A DNA stretch of 64,000 nt from Pomacea canaliculata (GCF_003073045.1 NC_037590.1:41036751-41100750), one strand, 5' to 3'. Shown: positions 12,401-27,000, counted from the stretch's first letter. The notes: generated by a model not told the origin, from the letters alone. Made by a program: numbers and translations.

Positions 12401-15400
12401 TAGCATCACAGGGAAATGAGTTCTGACATTTTTCTAAAACTCAATCGTGAACTGGGATGCTCAAAGATTTGATGCTCATATTGTGGATAGAACGGAGTTG
12501 TCTTCTCAGATTTTGTAAATTAGTGTTCGTTTATGAATTAAGCACATTGACCTGAAAATAATTCTGCACTTGGATTAGCCTTTAATACCCCTTAATATCA
12601 TTTTTCTCACCACAGAAAAACACCCTTTACAGCTTACCTTGCGTAGTATAGGAGGGCAGCCAGTGTTGTTAGGACACTCTAATGGCATAAAGTCACAAGT
12701 CTCTTCATGTTCTCTATATATAAGAAACACATCAAAGAATGAAGGTGTGAATTTCAAGAACACAGCCACTTAGATCAAGGGCAGAAGCAAAATATGAAGC
12801 TTCTTTTTTTCACTTCATATGCACACACTTTTTCTTTTCATTCCCCTTCCTCTTCTCAGACATACACGTATGCATGCACACTGTCTCTTACAGAATAGAA
12901 ACTCACCTCCTAGCACAAAGTTTAATTGTGGCTTGACAGCGAGTGGCATCCACTATATATGTATTTGAATCTGAATCAAATTTGCAGCCATAGCGACAAT
13001 GGACCATCATCTCACCAATTTGCTCTGACACAGCAATATTAGCCACTACCACTGATAACTTCTGCTCATCAACTGGACACAAGCCTGCAAGAAACATTTG
13101 GAAAAAGAAAGAATTACTGATTACATAAAGACTACTCAGTGCATTTTACAAATCCTACTGTAGTCTTTTTTCTTGACAATTTAAAATCTTTCGTTCCTCC
13201 TTCTTGAAGGAGTCACCTTTGTTGCTTTTTTGCTGTAAATGTTTTCTTCTTTTCTGCTTGCTGGGAGAATGTTAATGTCAGGAGATTGCAAGAAGTAACT
13301 CTAATGAAGAATAAATCACACGAAAAACTACAAAATTATGATTATGAGGTTTGAGAAAACGTACATAAAGAATAGATGTATTTATTCTTTGTAAGAATTA
13401 TGCACATTTTTTAACTATCTAGAATCTAGATGGTATGGATGTTGTTGCTAGCAGCTCAGCTCTCTGGACTGATATGCAACATTGGAGCTCTTGTTTTTAA
13501 CACCATTTTTTTTTCTTCTAATCTTTTGTTCTTTCAAATTCCTTCTCCTTTTAATTATGTAAAACCTATCTCTATAGACTAAATAAGCTATAAGTTTCCA
13601 TCTTCATAAAAAGTATGCTTCAGATGGAAAAAATGAGCTTTTTTTCACTGCCTTCCAAGATATTATAACATACCATCAGTGCTGTTTTGGACACAGCGTC
13701 TGCAGAATGTATGCTGTTAAACAAAATGGAGAAAATTTTCAAATAAAGCATTTGTCATTGTATTCTTTAAATGACTTGTTTATAACAGAAAAAAAGTTTT
13801 ACAAATGACAACAAAATGATTTCAATAGGCCCAAAAAATCAAAATAAAAGGGAACAGTAGAAAATGATGAAAATATGAAATGTCAAATGCAGTCAAAAGC
13901 CTGCTGAGATACTTAAGATGCTGATATTTATAGTATTGTTACCATCATGTTAATCAGCAAACATATAAAAAGTGCATGTATATAAATGACAAAAATATCA
14001 CCCATGCTTACCCCACATGCAGTAATAACAGGATTTGTAAAGATCTTGTTGCACAGGCGACAAAAAAGTATCTTGCTTGGGGTATCGACAAAGACTTGAA
14101 TTTCCTGTGAAAAGATGTGCAGTAAAATTATTTCCTACATCCATGATGTTATGTCCTAGTGACTACTTTGTCAGAAAAATAAGAAAGAAAATCATTACAG
14201 GCTACACAAGTCTTTACCTTTTTTTCAAATAGAAATTTAAACAAAAGCAATTATTTAAATTTGAATAATAAAGTGCATTTTCAATAACAGTTTATAACCA
14301 GCAGAAGTTAATAGCTATCCTTTAGCTTATGTCAGGCATCACGAAGTAAAGGCAATAAGTCAGTATTCTGTTTCTGGCACCAAATTAGGGTAATGGTCTC
14401 AAAGTAAAGTTATTTAAATTATGTCAAATGTTGAATCCACATCTCTTTAAAGCACACAATTAGTTATTTTCCTCTATTTCTGTAAACAGGGCTGAACTTT
14501 GCATTCATCATTAGTGTACCAGCACATTCATGTCGTAGCTTGGATGATCATGCTCAATGACAGTTCAGACATAAAAGATTTTCTGCAAAACAGATCGCTG
14601 GTTTAAGGCCCACACTGGCCTGTGGCTGGAAAACTCCTCCTACCTACCAAAGAGCTGCTTGCGAAAATGGGTATTTGATTATATCAAGGAGGCTATAATG
14701 GCAGAAGGAGAAAACTGGCTTTTCCTTTCACATGCCAGCCAGACGACCACTTTTGCTTACTGTCTCCATGGCCACTACACTAAGGGATTCTTTAATTTTC
14801 ATACAAGATTTTGCAAAAATGGGCCTCACAACTGGCAAGAACTCTCCTGCTAACCTCCTTGTGTTACACAAAATTGCAAGTCAAAAGATGTTACCCATGT
14901 GGTGATCCATATCAATCATGAGTTAGTGTTAACTCATTCAATCTCTTCCCCACAATTAAAACATATTAAGAACAGATTCCAACATATCTGTATTAATCAC
15001 TAACGAATGGTCTATTTATTATATACCTCCTCATCTTCTAAGAAAAGTGAATTATTTGAAAGGTTTGATCCTGTCCTCCTGTGTGCTGGGCTTGGTATCT
15101 GCAACAACATGCTCCCTGATGCCTAGAATAAAATGAATAATAAATTTTTATTTTTAAATAATTTTCTGGTACTAAAGGAATGACACTAAAATTAACTACA
15201 GGAAGACATCTACAAGGCCAAGAAAATCTAGAAAAGGCAATAACCAAAATATTTTCAAATCAATAAACAGTAGAAAAAAATAAGTATACAATACACTAAA
15301 ATCAAAACTGTAAGAAAGCACCTTTTCACGAATATTCTTTGGCTGCTCTCATATGCTTTCTTTAAAAAGACACTTTAAAAGCATGATATCTGGGAAACCT

Positions 15401-17147
15401 ACCACAAAATCTGCTCCAGAGTTGAAAGCACTATCACTATCATCTGCAAAAAAAAAAGAGAGAGAGATGACATGATCACAACTTTAAAATTGAGTCTATC
15501 AATTCAACAACCGCTTATAATATAACTTTAATAAAAGTGATAAAATGCATGAAAATATAGGACATTTTATAAGGGCTCATCTATATACTAACTTTGATTG
15601 CACTTCTGCAATAGTTATATTTAATCTGGCTTACAAAGCTTACCAACAAGCACTTTTGAAGTTACTGGTGACAATGAAGCTGGTCCAAATACTGTTTCCA
15701 CAAAGGTCTGAAAAGGAAACAGAAAAAAATGTATGGCAGAGAAAACCCAGTATCCTTATAAAACAATTTAGAAAGTGGTTTAAAGTTGGTTACAACATAA
15801 AAACAACAAAAAGGCACAATAAACATTGCAGAATGAGATATTATATATATATTGAGCGATGTCCCTTTGCTCAACTGGCTAGAGGGGATTAGCTTTCCAC
15901 CGCTTTTTCTTTTCCTGTTAATTTGAATTCAAGCTTTTTATGCAACATTGATCTGTGCATCTATAACACAATTTCATATATTCCTGGATATAGTTTTGTG
16001 CCTGTGCCACTTTTCTTTTTTTCTTCATTTTATTTCTGCTTCTACATAAGTGCCACCTTGCCATAACTTACGTTTTAGATCTGTTCATCAGCAGTGTTAA
16101 CTTCAGACTTACAATTGCTAAAGTTTTGATGGTAGCTGTCACAGCAAGCTTTGTGCACAGTAAAGGTCTGATATGCTAGCATTGTGCATCTCTGAAACTA
16201 GTTTGTGACCATTACAGTGATGCTCTAACAAGACTTGTCATTTTGAAACCATATTTCTGTTTGCAAAAGTTAAGCCACTCACCAAAAATTGACAGTTGAG
16301 CTTCTATAAAAAAAAAAAATTGTAATAACTCTCAACTACTTCTTAAAGAAAAATTTTATTCACTTACCGAACATTGCATGCAATGGAAGGATATACAAAC
16401 CACATATGCACTGATGGCATTATTTAACATGAGTGGCCACACTGTTTGGACCCTCAATAATCTTTTTTTATTTATAAGATCAACATTCATTACTAATGTC
16501 TGTGTGTTTTTCTTTATTTATTTTCTTTATTATTAATTTAAAGAACTTCAAGCCTACCTTTGATGGTGGTCTAAAGTCCTATATAAATGAACTTTAATAA
16601 TAACAATATATACAAAAGCAGATATGAGTATGTGTATGCATCTGTAATTTAGGAAAGAATGAAAAAGAGGGGCAGAAACACCCCCAGAAGTTCATCCCTT
16701 GTTCATACCTTGATTTATTTGGTTGAAGGAAACAACAAGTTTGAGACTTAGTGCTATAGCTTTTTCTGTTACTTTACTCTACTCTTGGACATCAATGAAC
16801 TCTAACTCGGTATAGCAGACGATTTTTTTTTTCATGCAGTAAAGGTCGTAAACGTGATATTACAATAGATTTTTATTCTCAGTGAAAATGCTTTAATTTT
16901 AATCAAACGATGCTGTACCTCCGGGTAATACGTGAATTTCCAATCATACTCATAAGCGATATTGTTCAGTAGTGATGTATTTCTGTTATTGCCGTTTTAG
17001 GCATTTGTTTTTTAATCCTATCTACATTGAGCAAACTTTAATTTATTATAAGCCAAAAGTATAAGCATAAGATTGATTTTAACTTCTATAACTTACATAT
17101 GAATCTTTCTGCTGGGGCTGAGGCGTGCACTTCCCGTTAAACGCCAT
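6479..17147 (-). CDS. TRAF7: E3 ubiquitin ligase TRAF7, last WD40 exon not found
   Basis: The family is a RING E3 ligase that works with MEKK3 upstream of p38/JNK. Exons, 5' to 3': 17147-17097, 15707-15644, 15443-15403, 15122-15027, 14104-14012, 13713-13674, 13084-12907, 12713-12638, 12036-11978, 11631-11414, 11269-11196, 10921-10870, 10581-10529, 9032-8964, 8560-8438, 8075-7959, 7725-7609, 7455-7336, 6610-6479. All phases agree, giving 591 codons without a stop. Domains in order: a short N-terminus with FVETVFGPA; a RING with CGHTFCRRC and CPVD; TRAF-type zinc fingers; a coiled coil ([14 protein letters not shown]); and WD40 repeats 1-6. Human TRAF7 has 670 residues and a seventh repeat that begins VWSMDN. 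Here the last exon ends ASYDRSLR at a good donor (GTGAGT), and no partner exon is visible to the left. Confidence 0.93.
7077..7125 (+). repeat. LINE-type 3'-end motif, copy 1
   Basis: This contains GCCCTATGCTCCTCAAGG followed by ATCAACAAGGA. It matches the terminus of the LINE fragment at 44.2-44.6 kb. It lies in the intron between TRAF7 repeats 5 and 6. Confidence 0.6.
9255..9395 (-). mobile_element. tRNA-derived SINE fragment
   Basis: Read on the minus strand, CTAGGTGGTTAGTATGC resembles a tRNA A box. About 30 bases further on, ACGAGTTTGAAGCCTG resembles a B box. The spacing and order fit a polymerase III promoter from a tRNA-derived SINE. The copy is diverged, sits in a TRAF7 intron, and has unclear ends. 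Confidence 0.5.
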
Positions 17148-17428
17148 GTAAATACTGTTGCTGTTATGTCAAAGGCGGTAGCAATGCGTGACAACCCACA
17201 TATTTCACAACACGGAAGCACTTTTAACAGCATTTCCGTAAATCTGCAGTTATTGATAAAACAATTTTGTGGATGGACTTTATGTAACATATAGATAATG
17301 TATGTAGATAATGAAATATTTCATGTTACATTACCATATGATTTCTGAACAAAAATAAAATTGATTTAAGAAATAATTTCATTCACTGCGTGGCGCTGAA
17401 CTCTGCCATATTGGAAGCGCACGTTTTC
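17148..17428. promoter_or_regulatory. Bidirectional promoter TRAF7 / eIF3d
   Basis: Only 281 bases separate the two divergent start codons, so both genes must initiate within this interval. No TATA box is in a clear position. Co-regulation of the pair is inferred from spacing alone. Confidence 0.7.
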
Positions 17429-20400
17429 ATGATGGCAAGATTCGCTCCACCCCAAATTCAAGACAATCCCCAAGGATGGGGACCTTGTGAAATGCCAGAG
17501 ATGTATAAGGACCTTCCATACCAACCATTTGCCAAAGACGTGCGGCTTGGCAAGGTGAGATTCTGAAATACCCTTTTGCAGAACATTTATTAGCTTCAAG
17601 AAGTTATGTGACATATTGCTCCAAGCAGGCTGCTTAGCAATATAACTTCGTCGTTCCAGTCATTGATTTCCGCAGCAATTAGAAAATAGTCACAAAGAAC
17701 TCAATATATCTGATACATGCAAACCTTTCTTTGTGTAAAGAGTCCCCGATTAAGGGCTTATAAGAAATGCAATATATTACAGTTTATTACCGTTCATGCC
17801 AACTTACAGTAAGCATGAACACTAACGGAGCACTTTGCATGCAGTGTTTGTTTCCTGCACGAACTGTCTACTTATCCCGCCACTCAATCATTTTCATTTC
17901 GTAATAATCATGAAAGATCGGTAATCAAGTTAGCCGCGTATGGATTTTGTGGAAATTTTCCAGGTGGATTTGAAGCTTTTTACTAGATAAAACAGGGTAG
18001 GATCAGTAAAATCGGGCAAAGCCAACCTATGAGTGGAATTCCTCTCTTAAACCAGAAACGTTTTTCACTATTTTAAGTTGTTTGCCAATAATACAAACAT
18101 ATAATTATAAAATTATAAAAAATAAAGCAGCAAATAACATAGTGATTCAAAGTGATAGGACAAAATGCAAGAACAGTTTGAGAAGTAGAAAATATATTTC
18201 AATATGTCCAAGTGAGGTGCATGTAATAACAGCTTATAATGACAAGGAATATGCCATCTGATGTCTGTACTGTAAAATATATTGTGAACCTGTAATTTGC
18301 TTGAAACTCAGTGACATGAAGGAACATTGGTAGTCCACAAGGTCTATGCAACTTATAGCCAGTCCCTACTACTACTATCATGTCTTATATTTACATTTGA
18401 ACACAAATTTTACCATTTTTTCTTCACCTTAACTAACAGACATTGTGGCAGTTAGGTGGTATAACATTTAAGAACTTCACCAGCTCAGTATACATTTTTT
18501 CTTACAAATAACTTTACTGTTTGACTGTCTTTGGACAAGTGAATTGCTATAGATAGCATTGTCTTATTTGGTTATAACCAGTTTGAGAGGAATTTGAGTT
18601 AGTCACTTGAGAGCTAAGTAGCTGAACACTATTTTGTGATAAAATCTGTTTAAAGCTCGTATCAGTTAAAAGTGTGTGAAGAGCATTAGGGTTTTTTTTT
18701 CCTTGTTTTTTTCAGGTTTCAGACTGGACTGGTGCCACTTATCAAGATAAGCGATACCTTGGTATGTTATTGTTGTTATTTGATTTAGTGTGAATAATAG
18801 ACTGTATATACAAACCAAAATTTGTAACCGCAACTGAAAAACTGTAGAAAAGTCTTCGCTAATTCTTACTTTTCAGGAAAATACAATTCTGCGTTTGCTG
18901 GACAACAGTATTATGCCTACTACCATGAAGAAGATGAAAGCTCTTTCCAGCTTGTGGACACAGCCAGAGTTCAAAGGCCTATCTATCAGCGTGGAAGACG
19001 TCTTTTCCAACAAGTATTTCGATTTGTTTCATTTTAGCAGCATCAGGGGCAGATTAATGTTCATTGCAAATAAGTAAAGAGGGTTCTGTACAATGTGAAT
19101 TATATCTATACATGAAACAAAAGTGTAAACTTCATAATTGGAAAAATTTTAATTTGGAAAGGAAGATAACATACAGCTACTTGTACAATAAAAATGTGAA
19201 AGGAATTTGTTATAACTTACCACAAAGAGTCATAAGTGGATTGATTTAGTTTTATCTTTTTGGGACTATTTTCCTGAATTCCAATGTACTAGAAAGTGTT
19301 GGCCATATAGTGCTTGTCTGAAGAACTGTTTTCCCTAAAAGAGATTTTAACTGCATGGATATAGACTAGGGCTTACCAGCCATAGTCATTTACATGGCTA
19401 TGAACTTTTGGTTAAAAAGGACCCTAAAGTAGAGAGACCAGTGACTTGATTGAAGCATGGTTATCACACTCATGCAACACCAGGAACCTCTGCTTGTTAT
19501 ATGACGCAGTGCGACACTTTGTCAAAGACTGTACTTCAAGGTTCTTTGAAGAGCAACAAATAGTATAAAAATCCTACCTTTGTTAATGGGGCTTAGTTGT
19601 TAGCATTTCTACTTACATAAAAATATTCTCTTTCTGTTTTAGAGTAAGCAAAGGAGAGAGCGTGAACGCCGACAACAACAGGCACAAGCCAATATGCAGG
19701 TCCTCACTAAGACACAGAAAAACAGAGAGCGGTAAGAAAGTTGCTGTTTGTAAATATTCAATCATGGTAGAGTGTTATTATTTTTATAATTCTTTTAGGT
19801 ATTGTGTACTTCGGGGGATGAAGTTTCTTTGATTAGTAAAAATTTCTCAAAATGGAATTGAAAGCTCCATCCAGTTTTATGATTTTCATATATTTTTAAG
19901 TATGCCATTCTAGGACAACGATAGTGTAAGATAAGTACAAAAAGCAACATTTCTCTTTTTATTTTCCTAGCTTCAAAAGCAACCAGTTTAATGCTAGCAT
20001 AATTGACTATTCATTTTAGTCATTCCATTCCTTCTATGTTTGTCTTTTATTACTTTGTCCGCATGGTCGTTTCTTCTTCCATTCTTTGTGTTCTATGTTT
20101 CCTGCTTGTCCTACTACATTCCACTACTACTCATAAGAGAACTATACCTATTGCCTCTTGTTATTAATGTTAGTGATCGCCAGCGGATGTTGAAGAAGTG
20201 GCAGAAGCAGTTTGGAAAACAGATGCAAGAAAACCGAAATAAGGTACTCTCTTTTTTCCTTATTTTGCGCCTCGTGTAGATCTCTTTGTGTAATTTTGTC
20301 CACAGGTTCAAACTTTGTAACCTTTTGACCTGTAAAGATTTTTCTATCAGTCTGTCAGGCTTTGGGACAAATAAGCTTCTAAGTAAACAAACAAATTCTT

Positions 20401-23400
20401 TTATTAGACGTATGGGTTTTGAAAATGTTTTCTTTATATTCTAGGCGCCTATGAAGCATCGTGATGCATCGGTTCAGATCAAAGATGATTGGCCTGTGGT
20501 TGAAGAGATGGACTTCCCCCGCCTTACCAAACTTAATCTTCCTGACATCAAGGAAGGAGAGGACTTGTAAGATGTTATTTTCTTTGTACAAAAGTAATTT
20601 TTAACAAATCCATGTCGGTGTTAAGAATGCCATTTGAGCCTTTCTGTTGGTACAAAAGCAAAGACTGACTATTAAAGCAAGTCAGATGAGTGTTTGAAAA
20701 CCTGGAGGATTTTGATAAAAAAATTTTGTAGAGGTTTTATTGGTATTTTTTTTTTTTTTCTGTTTAGAATGAGATGTGGCGCTATGGAGACATATGACAA
20801 GTCATATGATCGAATCACCACAAAGAACGAGAAACGTTTGAAACGCATCAATCGTATCTTTCACAAAGTAACCACCACTGATGATCCAATCATTAGAGAG
20901 GTGAAAAGAATTCAGATTAATAATTTTCATGCAGATTGTAGTTATTTAATTTAGTTAGTTTATTCCTTGTTACTCCTCAAGGAGCATAGGGCTGCGTAGT
21001 TACTTAGCTGCTTGTATTTTACATAGTGGTTTTAGTTTTTATCAGTTACATGGTAAATTAAAGAAATGAAACATCCTGTTTTGATGATTAAAATGTGATT
21101 ATTACTTGTATTTTTTGTACATGAATTGATTTTTAATATTTTTCATCAATTGCAGCTTGCAAAAAGCCAGGGCAATGTTTTTGCCACAGATGCCATACTA
21201 GCAACAATTATGTGCTGCACACGTTCCAGTTATTCTTGGGACATTGTTGTCCACCGTGTGGGCAGCAAACTCTTCTTTGACAAACGTGATGACTCAGACT
21301 TTGACCTTCTTGACTGTGAGTGAGACAGCCTCTGAGCCACCCCAAGATGAAGGAGCTAGCATCAACTCACCCCGTAACTTGGCACTTGAAGCTACGTTTA
21401 TCAACCACAATTTCTCCCAACAAGTGCTGCGTGTGGTGGGTATACCTGTGTGCACATAAGTGTTATTAAACATTTGTTAGTGCAAGTGAGTCATGTTGCC
21501 ATGCAAATGGGTGGACTCATATGTCTTTTCACTTATGCTTTGTGTCTTATTAAATAAGCTAAAAGAGCAAATAAACAGTTTGTAGTTAACCTTTACACTA
21601 TTATGGTAATTTTTTTATTTTTTTTTTATTTTTTTTTTTTTTTTTGATTGAAACTACAAATCAAATTTTGATTTGTTACATCTGTTCTATTTCGTTCTGT
21701 TGATGAAGGGAGATGATAAGTACCAGTTTGAGAATAAGAATCCATTTGTTCAGCCGGAAGAAGAAAGTGAAGTGGCTTCAGTTGGATACAGGTATGTATT
21801 GAAAGTAATATTGTGCTTCTTCATATTGGCTGTCAGTCCTTTTCCAGCATGACTAAACTTAAGGCCCTGTTTTAAAGTTAACTCAAAAGCTTTTTTTTTT
21901 AAATGTAAATGTAAAGTCTTGGTCTAACAAGATGAAAGATATATTTTATTTTGCTCTCAAGGTACCGCAAGTGGGATCTTGGCAATGACATTGTGTTGAT
22001 CTCCCGTTGTGAACATGATGCAGTAATGTATGGCCCAAACAATGAAGTGCAGTTCATCAGTGTTAAATCTCTCAATGAGTGGGACTCACGGGTAAGATCA
22101 ATTTTGTCACACTTTTGTAGGACCTAACTAAATGATCGGCTAATTTTTAGACCATAAATGTAACATTCAATCCATATACATCAATTTTTGTATCTTCGGT
22201 GTATTTACACACACACACACACAATAAGAAAACTTGCAGGTGCTGATTATTGCAATTAGAAGTTGATTTGAGTGGAAATTATTGATTTACTTGTCTGGAT
22301 GGTTTCAGTTCTGTGGAGGTGTGGACTGGCGCAGTCGATTAGACAGTCAGCGAGGAGCAGTGCTTGCCACTGAGCTTAAGAATAACAGCTGCAAGCTTGC
22401 TAAATGGACCGTTGCTGCCATACTGGCTGGATCTGACCAGATCAAGTTTGGGTAAACAAAGAAATTAATCTTTTTTGCTTCTTTATATTAGGCAGCAGCA
22501 TGGCTGGAGTCCTGCTGATCAGTGTGTGAAATGGGACTATCCTTGATTGATTCGAATGCAGAATTTAGTGATATATGCCCTTTTGACCTGTCTGAAGTTG
22601 ACTGATTTTTGTGATTTCTGAGCTTTTCATGATGGTACCTTAGTTCAGAACCCCATAAACTTACAAACTATTACAGATATTTGGATGAATTTTTTTTCAT
22701 TACATAAAAAAAATAGAATGTTATAAATTTAAGCAGCCTCTACATATTTATATGGCAGGTTCGAAGTGTGTCTATCCTCCACGTATACTTTTCATATTTA
22801 TATGCCTCACTGTCGTTGCACAGATAGTTGACACGACATCTCTACTTTTGTGCATCAGTATAACTTATGTTGCAATGACTTTGCATTCTTGTGCACAGGT
22901 ATGTTTCTCGAGTACACGTAAAGGACACCTCTAAGCACGTTATTCTTGGCACACAGCAGTTCAAACCCACTGAATTTGCTGCTCAGATCAACCTTAACAT
23001 GGATAATGCCTGGGGCATTCTGCGCTGCATAGTTGACACCTGTATGAAACTCAAGGAAGGAAAATACCTCATTATGAAAGACCCCAACAAGGTCAGCTTG
23101 ATCAAATATGTTCTAAATATTTCAAGCCTTTTCTGTTTAAAAGGATGTTATGGGCTGAAAAAGTTACAGAAAACAATTTAATCAACCCATGTTTATCCCA
23201 ATAACATTAAAGGTGGGATAGGGGAACTTTTAAAAAATTCTTCATTTGTCACCAAATCTGTGTTTTCTCATTCTTCCCATTGTCATTTGCTAAACTGATG
23301 GAGGTGTCTTGTCAGTTTTGTGTTTTAATAGGTCATCTATCTTTGTGCTTTATTGCAGCCTGTCATTCGTATTTATGACATCCCTGATCACACCTTTGAG

Positions 23401-23961
23401 TCAGATGATGAGGATGAGTCTTCTAGTGATGATAGTGAAGAGGAGAGTGAATCTGAAGGTACCCTAGATTTCATGTGGCTATACCTAACTTTTGTTATTT
23501 TAATGTTTGGAACTACCCTTATCTAAGAAACAGAACTTGGATCAGTGATGAATGTGAAATCAAATTGTAGTGTGAGAACTTTTAATTAAAGTGAATCTTT
23601 AATTACCTGAACCAGGCACTGGCTGGAAAGGCTTGCCTAATTAAATATGGCTTAAAACAGCAGTTTTACATGGGGTCTTGATGGGGCACATGCTGTAGAG
23701 TCGTTTAGTGAATTGCAGGGTTGTGTCTCTGAACTTGATGTAAAGTAGCTGACAAAGTTAGGAGATATATAACTGTTATGTTGGTTTGTCTTAAATAACT
23801 AAGAATTCAGCCTGTTTTAATTGTTTTACACACTGGTCATAATCATCTCTTCTGGGTTTGAAAAGTAGCATGGCCATTTTCCAACCTCTTATCCACATAC
23901 AATGTACTCAATTTTTTAAAATATGGTGGGTTTTTTTTCCCCAGATGAAGCTGACAAGTAA
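17429..23961 (+). CDS. EIF3D: Translation initiation factor eIF3 subunit d, with one frameshift
   Basis: eIF3d is the cap-binding subunit of the eIF3 complex that loads mRNA on the 40S ribosome. Exons: 17429-17554, 18716-18761, 18877-19013, 19643-19731, 20174-20243, 20445-20566, 20768-20900, 21156-21435, 21709-21791, 21962-22091, 22309-22451, 22899-23091, 23359-23458, 23945-23961. The start is a double ATG at 17429/17432, and human begins MAKF like the second. Without the extra base the product is about 554 residues (human 548). Family signatures include [28 protein letters not shown]-type and [19 protein letters not shown] stretches, GGVDWR, and an acidic C-terminus. Exon 8 is 280 bases where 279 is needed. 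One T too many in cttctt (21306-21311) changes DLLTVSE to DLLDCE and a stop. Everything else is intact, so an assembly error or a recent change is likely. Confidence 0.95.
20962..20995 (-). repeat. LINE-type 3'-end motif, copy 2
   Basis: Reverse orientation of the GCCCTATGCTCCTTGAGG / AGTAACAAGGA motif, in an eIF3d intron. See the LINE fragment at 44201 for the parent element. Confidence 0.55.
22207..22223 (+). repeat. (CA)n microsatellite
   Basis: About eight CA units in an eIF3d intron. Confidence 0.8.
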
Positions 23962-24076
23962 ATTGTCATTTCCTGCCTGAAGTGTGTGAAGGTTTGAATT
24001 GCAATCACTGTGTGGTGGATCCACAAGAAAGTGTTCTCATTTTGTGGATAATGTTCCTTGGATGGTCTGCCTCTGA

Positions 24077-24082
24077 AATAAA
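24077..24082 (+). terminator. EIF3D: eIF3d poly(A) signal AATAAA
   Basis: A canonical hexamer 116 bases after the eIF3d stop, so the 3' UTR is short. Confidence 0.75.
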
Positions 24083-27000
24083 CAATATTAACAATCCCAA
24101 GAGGATGTGTGCAAAATTTGATATGTGCTTCTTGTGCTAAGTTTCAGTACAGTGGTCTCCTGTATTCAAACAATCCTAATGGGGTATCATGTAGCTTTTA
24201 ATTAGTTTTGGCAAGGTCTGGTGTTGGCTTGGATTAGATTTTACTTTCTTTTTTTAAAAAATCAGGCTTTCAGTGATAAGTCACCAGAAATCATGTTTTG
24301 TAGGCTGTCATGAATAAAATTAGATTATGAGAACTGTTTATGAGTGATTTGTTTTGCTTTCACTAGCTGCAGACTTGCTTTGGCAAGCACTTCCATTAGT
24401 TAAGACTTGTAATCCTTCAACCATGAAAAAAGTGTGTGGGGGGGATTTCTAACAAGTGTTTTGCTTGACCCAGGTAAGAATAAACGCCAATGATCAGAAG
24501 GCTAAGGGAGTTGATAGCTGGTGGTTGGGGCATGGGTGGGACCTCTAGCTCTCTCAAGGCTACAATTTGAGATGGCCAGTGTCTCGCAGCAAAGCAAGTC
24601 TATGTGAGAAATGGCATGAGGCAGAGTGTGTTAATCAAAAATAAGTGTAATAAGAGATCACAATTTCATACACAGAAGAACAGCAGACAATCCTACAATG
24701 TAAAGGCTTGAAAAGTGATATCAGTCAGAGGTAAATAGAAGCAAAATGGCTTGGTTAGTCAAAAAAAAGTGGAATTGGACATGATTCAAAAAATTAATGT
24801 TGAACTTTAGACAAAATTTGAGGTCTCTAGTGGATGCCTTAAGTACCACCTAAGGCCCAAAAATATAGTTTAGACTTTAGAGGAAAGAAGTCATTTCAAT
24901 AACAAGAAAATTTCTGTACATCCTCAATTTCGCAATGGAAGTACTTTTGTATAATCTTGTATTCAATATCATGTTCACTTACATTGGTTATTGCCAGGGT
25001 CTCAGAGTGCATTCAGAAATTCGTACTCGTTGATTAAACTCATTTTGCAACTGATCTCTTTTTAATCTGTTTTAATGTTTTTTTTGTGACAGTGGTTTTC
25101 ATTTGTTACTGCCTGTCCTTGCCAATCACATTTTCTTTATTAGGTTGGAAATTATTACAATCCCTTATGACCAGGCAAGTTGAAAATTGAAAAAAGGGCA
25201 AAGGTGTTATTCTCACTTAAAAAAAAAAAATACAAAAAATGCGCATTGCAAAGTGGTTTGTATGTATCCAAATTATTGATTTAAATCATCCTATCCAATC
25301 CAAACTAGAATCTCCTCACATGCAAAAAAAAAACCAAACTGTTTAGCGGCAGTAACTTTATCATTCATTTGAAAAGAGCAAGCTCTTTAGAAGAGGAAGA
25401 GGGTGAGATTTTACAACTGAACAGATTAAATTTTACCATTTAATAATGTTTGCAAAGAAAGGACTGTCAACCAGGTTTCTTCAGAAACCAACTGTAAATG
25501 AATCAGCCAATCAGCAAATCCAATTCTTTTAATACACTTATGTACACATTCTTGCAGCCTGCTAACAAAACAACTTGAATGCACAGCAGAGTAATTGCTG
25601 ATGACAAAAAATGCTTGCCCAATTAGTACATAAATATATTATGTAAGTCATGCTTGAGTTTATGTATCAACTGTTATCTACATCAACTTAAAGCATCAAT
25701 AAAAGTGAAGCAGATGCTCAGTGATTTTCCTGCATAAATCCTTGTAATTTAGAAAAGATTCCTAAAGCTGTTGCACATGACCTGTGCATTTAAGAATCTT
25801 GCACTTCAGGTTGCAGCACCTTTTAATAGCAATGAAAATGGAAAGGGGTAGAAAAATAAAACAAGCTTTTGTCTTTCAGGTGATAGGATATTAATAGAAA
25901 ATCTAGATTGCAAAAAGTTCTAAGGCTAGTAATTTGAATGTGTAGCTGGAGCATATGTATGCATATACATAAATATATGGCCATGCTATGTTGATGATTT
26001 TATGAACATGCAGTCATGTCTAAAGTACTGTAACAGACATAATATCACATTCTTTTTTATCACCAGCCTCTTGTATAATGCAACAGAATTAAAATGTCTC
26101 CAAACTTTAAAACAAAATCAGGTTTCTTTAATTTGTGATTGGTAATGAATTCTCTTGATTTATTGCTATTTGGTTGTATCACATGCAATCAAAAGACCTA
26201 TCTTAGTATAATTTCACAATATTTTAGCTAAGCAGTCCTGCTTACTAAAATAAATGTGTATACAAACCTATTTCTTTTCTCAGTTCTTGCTGAACTTGAG
26301 CAGACTTCTGCATACATACTTTTTACACAAAGCAAATTTACCCCTACCCACCCTATTCACTTAGCCTACATAACAAAAGATGCAGACTAATACTATTATA
26401 TTAAAATGTAAACATATTAATTACCATAATGTGATAATGGAAGAGAATTGTGGAAGTGTCTGGTTAAAGAATTTTTGTTTTTAGAATGTATATTTGTGTG
26501 AAATTATGCTAAGTTAAATCTGTGTAATGCCATAACTGTTAACCCCAAAGAGAATGTGCAAGTTTGATTTTTCCTTTTTTTTTTTTTGTTTGTTTGTTTT
26601 GTAAGGAGGGGGTGTCTTAAATATGCACACCTTTATAGGAAAATTTATCTTAAGTAGATCTGTGATCATAATACATATGTGTATCAATGACAGCTAATAA
26701 TCCCTGTCTTATAGACAAAATTCTGAGAAACATAGACCTGGAGAGTGGAGATTGATATGAAAACCCCTAAGTGAAACCCCTAAATATTAAAACTCTTGTG
26801 ACAGAATGAGCTGAAAACGAAACAAATGACCTAAGAGATGGGGCTTGGTGAGGTTACTTGTACTTAGGCACTTCAAAAATTTATGCAATACGATGAGCTT
26901 ATAAGCATTTCAGCAGTGAACATAGTTCTGCATAATACATTGAAAATTAATCTAGTAAACTGCCTTTTTTTAAGGACTGGGTCAAGTTCAGTACAAGATA

